From NCBI GenBank assembly GCA_030039775.1, contig JASHUX010000271.1:1-6010 (forward strand): 6,010 nt of DNA, read 5' to 3'. How positions within the stretch are numbered: the first letter of the stretch is position 1; every line of letters starts with the position of its first letter. This stretch comes from Alphaproteobacteria bacterium (GTDB lineage: Bacteria; Pseudomonadota; Alphaproteobacteria; ATCC43930; CGMCC-115725). The notes beneath the pieces were generated by a model. The model was not told where the DNA came from. It saw only the letters and a list, made by a program, of their open reading frames with translations, and ran no database searches. Of this stretch, positions 4,881 to 6,010 are shown in pieces. A program made the translations under genes and the position numbers.

Positions 4881-5984
4881 ATGTATAAGGGCGTATCCGT
4901 CATCGATGTGCACGGCCATCTCTCGACGCCGCCGCATTTTCGCGCCCACGCCATGAACCTGGTGGCGCTCCGGACGCCCAGCGAATCGGCCCTCGCCATT
5001 CCCGAACCGGCGATGAAGCAAGCGCTGGACCGGCATCTGCGCATGATGGACGAGCGCAACATCGATGTGCAGCTCATCTCGCCGCGGCCCGTCGCGATGC
5101 TGCATTGGGAGCGGCCGTTCCTGGTCGAGGCCTGGAGCCGCACCACCAACGACACCATCGCGGGCCAGTGCAAGCTCTATCCCAACCGCTTCGCCGGCGT
5201 GGCGCAGCTCCCACAATCGCCGGAGCTCAACATCAAGGCGTGCGTCGCCGAGCTGGAACGCGCGATCCGCGACCTCGGCTTCGTCGGCGCCATTCTCAAC
5301 CCCGATCCCGGCGCCAACCGCCAGGCGCCCGGCGTCGACGATCCGGCCTGGTTCCCGCTCTACGAAGCGGCCGAGTCGCTCAACATGACGCTGGTGATCC
5401 ACCCCTCGATCAGCCGCGACCCGCGCATCGAGCGCATTCCGCATTCCTACCAGTACAACAACATGACCGAAGAGGCGCTGGCGACGCTGCTCTACGAGCA
5501 CAGCGACGTGTTCAAGCATTTCCCCAAGCTGCGCGTCGTGGTGTGCCATTGCGGCGGCTGTCTGCGGCGGTTGCTCGAGATCGGCGACGTGCTCGACAAT
5601 TCCGATCCGAAATCGCCAGTGATCGGCGCCTCGGGCGAGCAAGGCGGCGGCCAGGTCGGCACCGCAATCGCGACCCAGGCGGCGGTGACCGCGGTCGAGC
5701 GGCATGACTGGCGCGACAATCTTTTCTTCGACACCTGCGCCTACGATCCTTGGTTCCTCGGCGCCGCGATCCGCCAATACGGGCCGGCGCGCATGGTGTT
5801 CGGCACCGAGGCGCCCGGCTCCGGCACCGCGATCCTCAATCCGCGGACCGGCAAACCATCGGACGACGTGGTCGCGATCATCGACCGGTTCGACTTCCTC
5901 TCCGACGCCGACAAGAAAGCCATGTTCCACGACAATCCGCTGCGCGTCTTTCCCTTGCTCAAGGGAAAGGCCGGGTTGGCTTGA
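4881..5984 (+). CDS. Metal-dependent amidohydrolase of the ACMSD/4-oxalomesaconate hydratase (LigJ-like) group
   Basis: A 367-residue cytoplasmic TIM-barrel enzyme of the amidohydrolase_2 family (PF04909), close to the usual 330-370 length. Likely zinc ligands are H11 and H13 in VIDVHGHLSTPP, H174 in LVIHPS, and an acid at E310 in FGTEAPG; H223 in VVCHCGG is another conserved histidine. Several blocks resemble what I recall of 4-oxalomesaconate hydratase (LigJ, protocatechuate 4,5-cleavage/gallate pathway): LPQSPELN, GFVGAILNPDPGAN, NLFFDTCAYDP, and LNPRTGKPSDD near the end. The acidic ligand is Glu, as I recall for LigJ, rather than the more usual Asp. The substrate cannot be fixed from sequence; a decarboxylase or another hydrolase is possible. 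The start at 4881 has AGGGAGGG at good spacing; the in-frame ATG at 4851 lacks one. Another gene begins 11 bases after the stop, suggesting an operon. Confidence 0.9.
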   Translation: MYKGVSVIDVHGHLSTPPHFRAHAMNLVALRTPSESALAIPEPAMKQALDRHLRMMDERNIDVQLISPRPVAMLHWERPFLVEAWSRTTNDTIAGQCKLYPNRFAGVAQLPQSPELNIKACVAELERAIRDLGFVGAILNPDPGANRQAPGVDDPAWFPLYEAAESLNMTLVIHPSISRDPRIERIPHSYQYNNMTEEALATLLYEHSDVFKHFPKLRVVVCHCGGCLRRLLEIGDVLDNSDPKSPVIGASGEQGGGQVGTAIATQAAVTAVERHDWRDNLFFDTCAYDPWFLGAAIRQYGPARMVFGTEAPGSGTAILNPRTGKPSDDVVAIIDRFDFLSDADKKAMFHDNPLRVFPLLKGKAGLA

Positions 5985-5994
5985 GGACGATGCG

Positions 5995-6010
5995 ATGCTG
6001 AGCAAGAGCG
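5995..6010 (+). CDS. Start of the next gene, partial (right edge)
   Basis: An ATG at 5995 (MLSKS, then the window ends) has GAGGA at 5983-5987, overlapping the amidohydrolase stop region, with seven bases between it and the ATG. An earlier ATG at 5990 meets a stop after three codons. The close spacing suggests co-transcription with the amidohydrolase. Too little is present to name a product. Confidence 0.5.

Noticed and set aside
4482..6005. A 507-codon open frame on the minus strand
   Set aside because: It is antisense to the amidohydrolase, whose plus-strand frame has metal-ligand motifs and a good ribosome binding site. The minus product shows no domain and has shadow-frame composition.

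Overview
This GC-rich window looks like the chromosome of an alphaproteobacterium (Rhodospirillales/Hyphomicrobiales-like). The support is a fused proteobacterial-type indolepyruvate:ferredoxin oxidoreductase, two palindromic repeats of kinds common in alphaproteobacterial genomes, and two GTTC-N7-GTTC sites, the LexA (SOS) operator form of that class. No tRNA, rRNA, CRISPR array or transposase is visible.

Layout. (1) 1-2210, minus strand: the N-terminal 736 residues of a 2-oxoacid (indolepyruvate-type) ferredoxin oxidoreductase that runs off the left edge. A GC-rich palindromic repeat lies in frame inside its N-terminal extension. (2) 2387-2913, plus strand: two tandem, overlapping (ATGA) genes for paralogous small lipoproteins of a family I do not recognise. 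They share FLPGAPKPG, HACGGDHGM and RIGPPEMSIC. (3) 2914-3073: a convergent gap with three 8-bp tandem repeats and an 87-bp imperfect palindrome. (4) 3493-3074, minus: a YjbQ/UPF0047 protein. Upstream of it, 13 bases away, is a gene for a secreted Tyr/Pro/Gly-rich protein with a His cluster (3836-3507, minus). (5) 3950-4497: two near-identical copies, 507 bp apart, of a promoter-like unit made of a TTGAC -35 box and a LexA site. Between them is a 72-residue secreted low-complexity protein (4184-4402). The second copy has no evident ORF close behind it. (6) 4881-5984, plus: a metal-dependent amidohydrolase of the ACMSD/4-oxalomesaconate hydratase (LigJ) type. It probably has its own promoter at 4804-4833 and is followed by the first codons of another plus-strand gene at 5995.

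The outer genes look catabolic: aromatic 2-oxoacid oxidation on the left, and a possible ring-cleavage-product hydratase/decarboxylase on the right. The middle is a mosaic of small envelope or secreted proteins and repeats. The most interesting signals are the duplicated SOS-type promoters around a tiny secreted protein, the duplicated lipoprotein family, and the repeat embedded in a conserved enzyme gene. The two longest open frames (plus strand 51-2090 and minus strand 4482-6005) are antisense shadows of the real enzyme genes.
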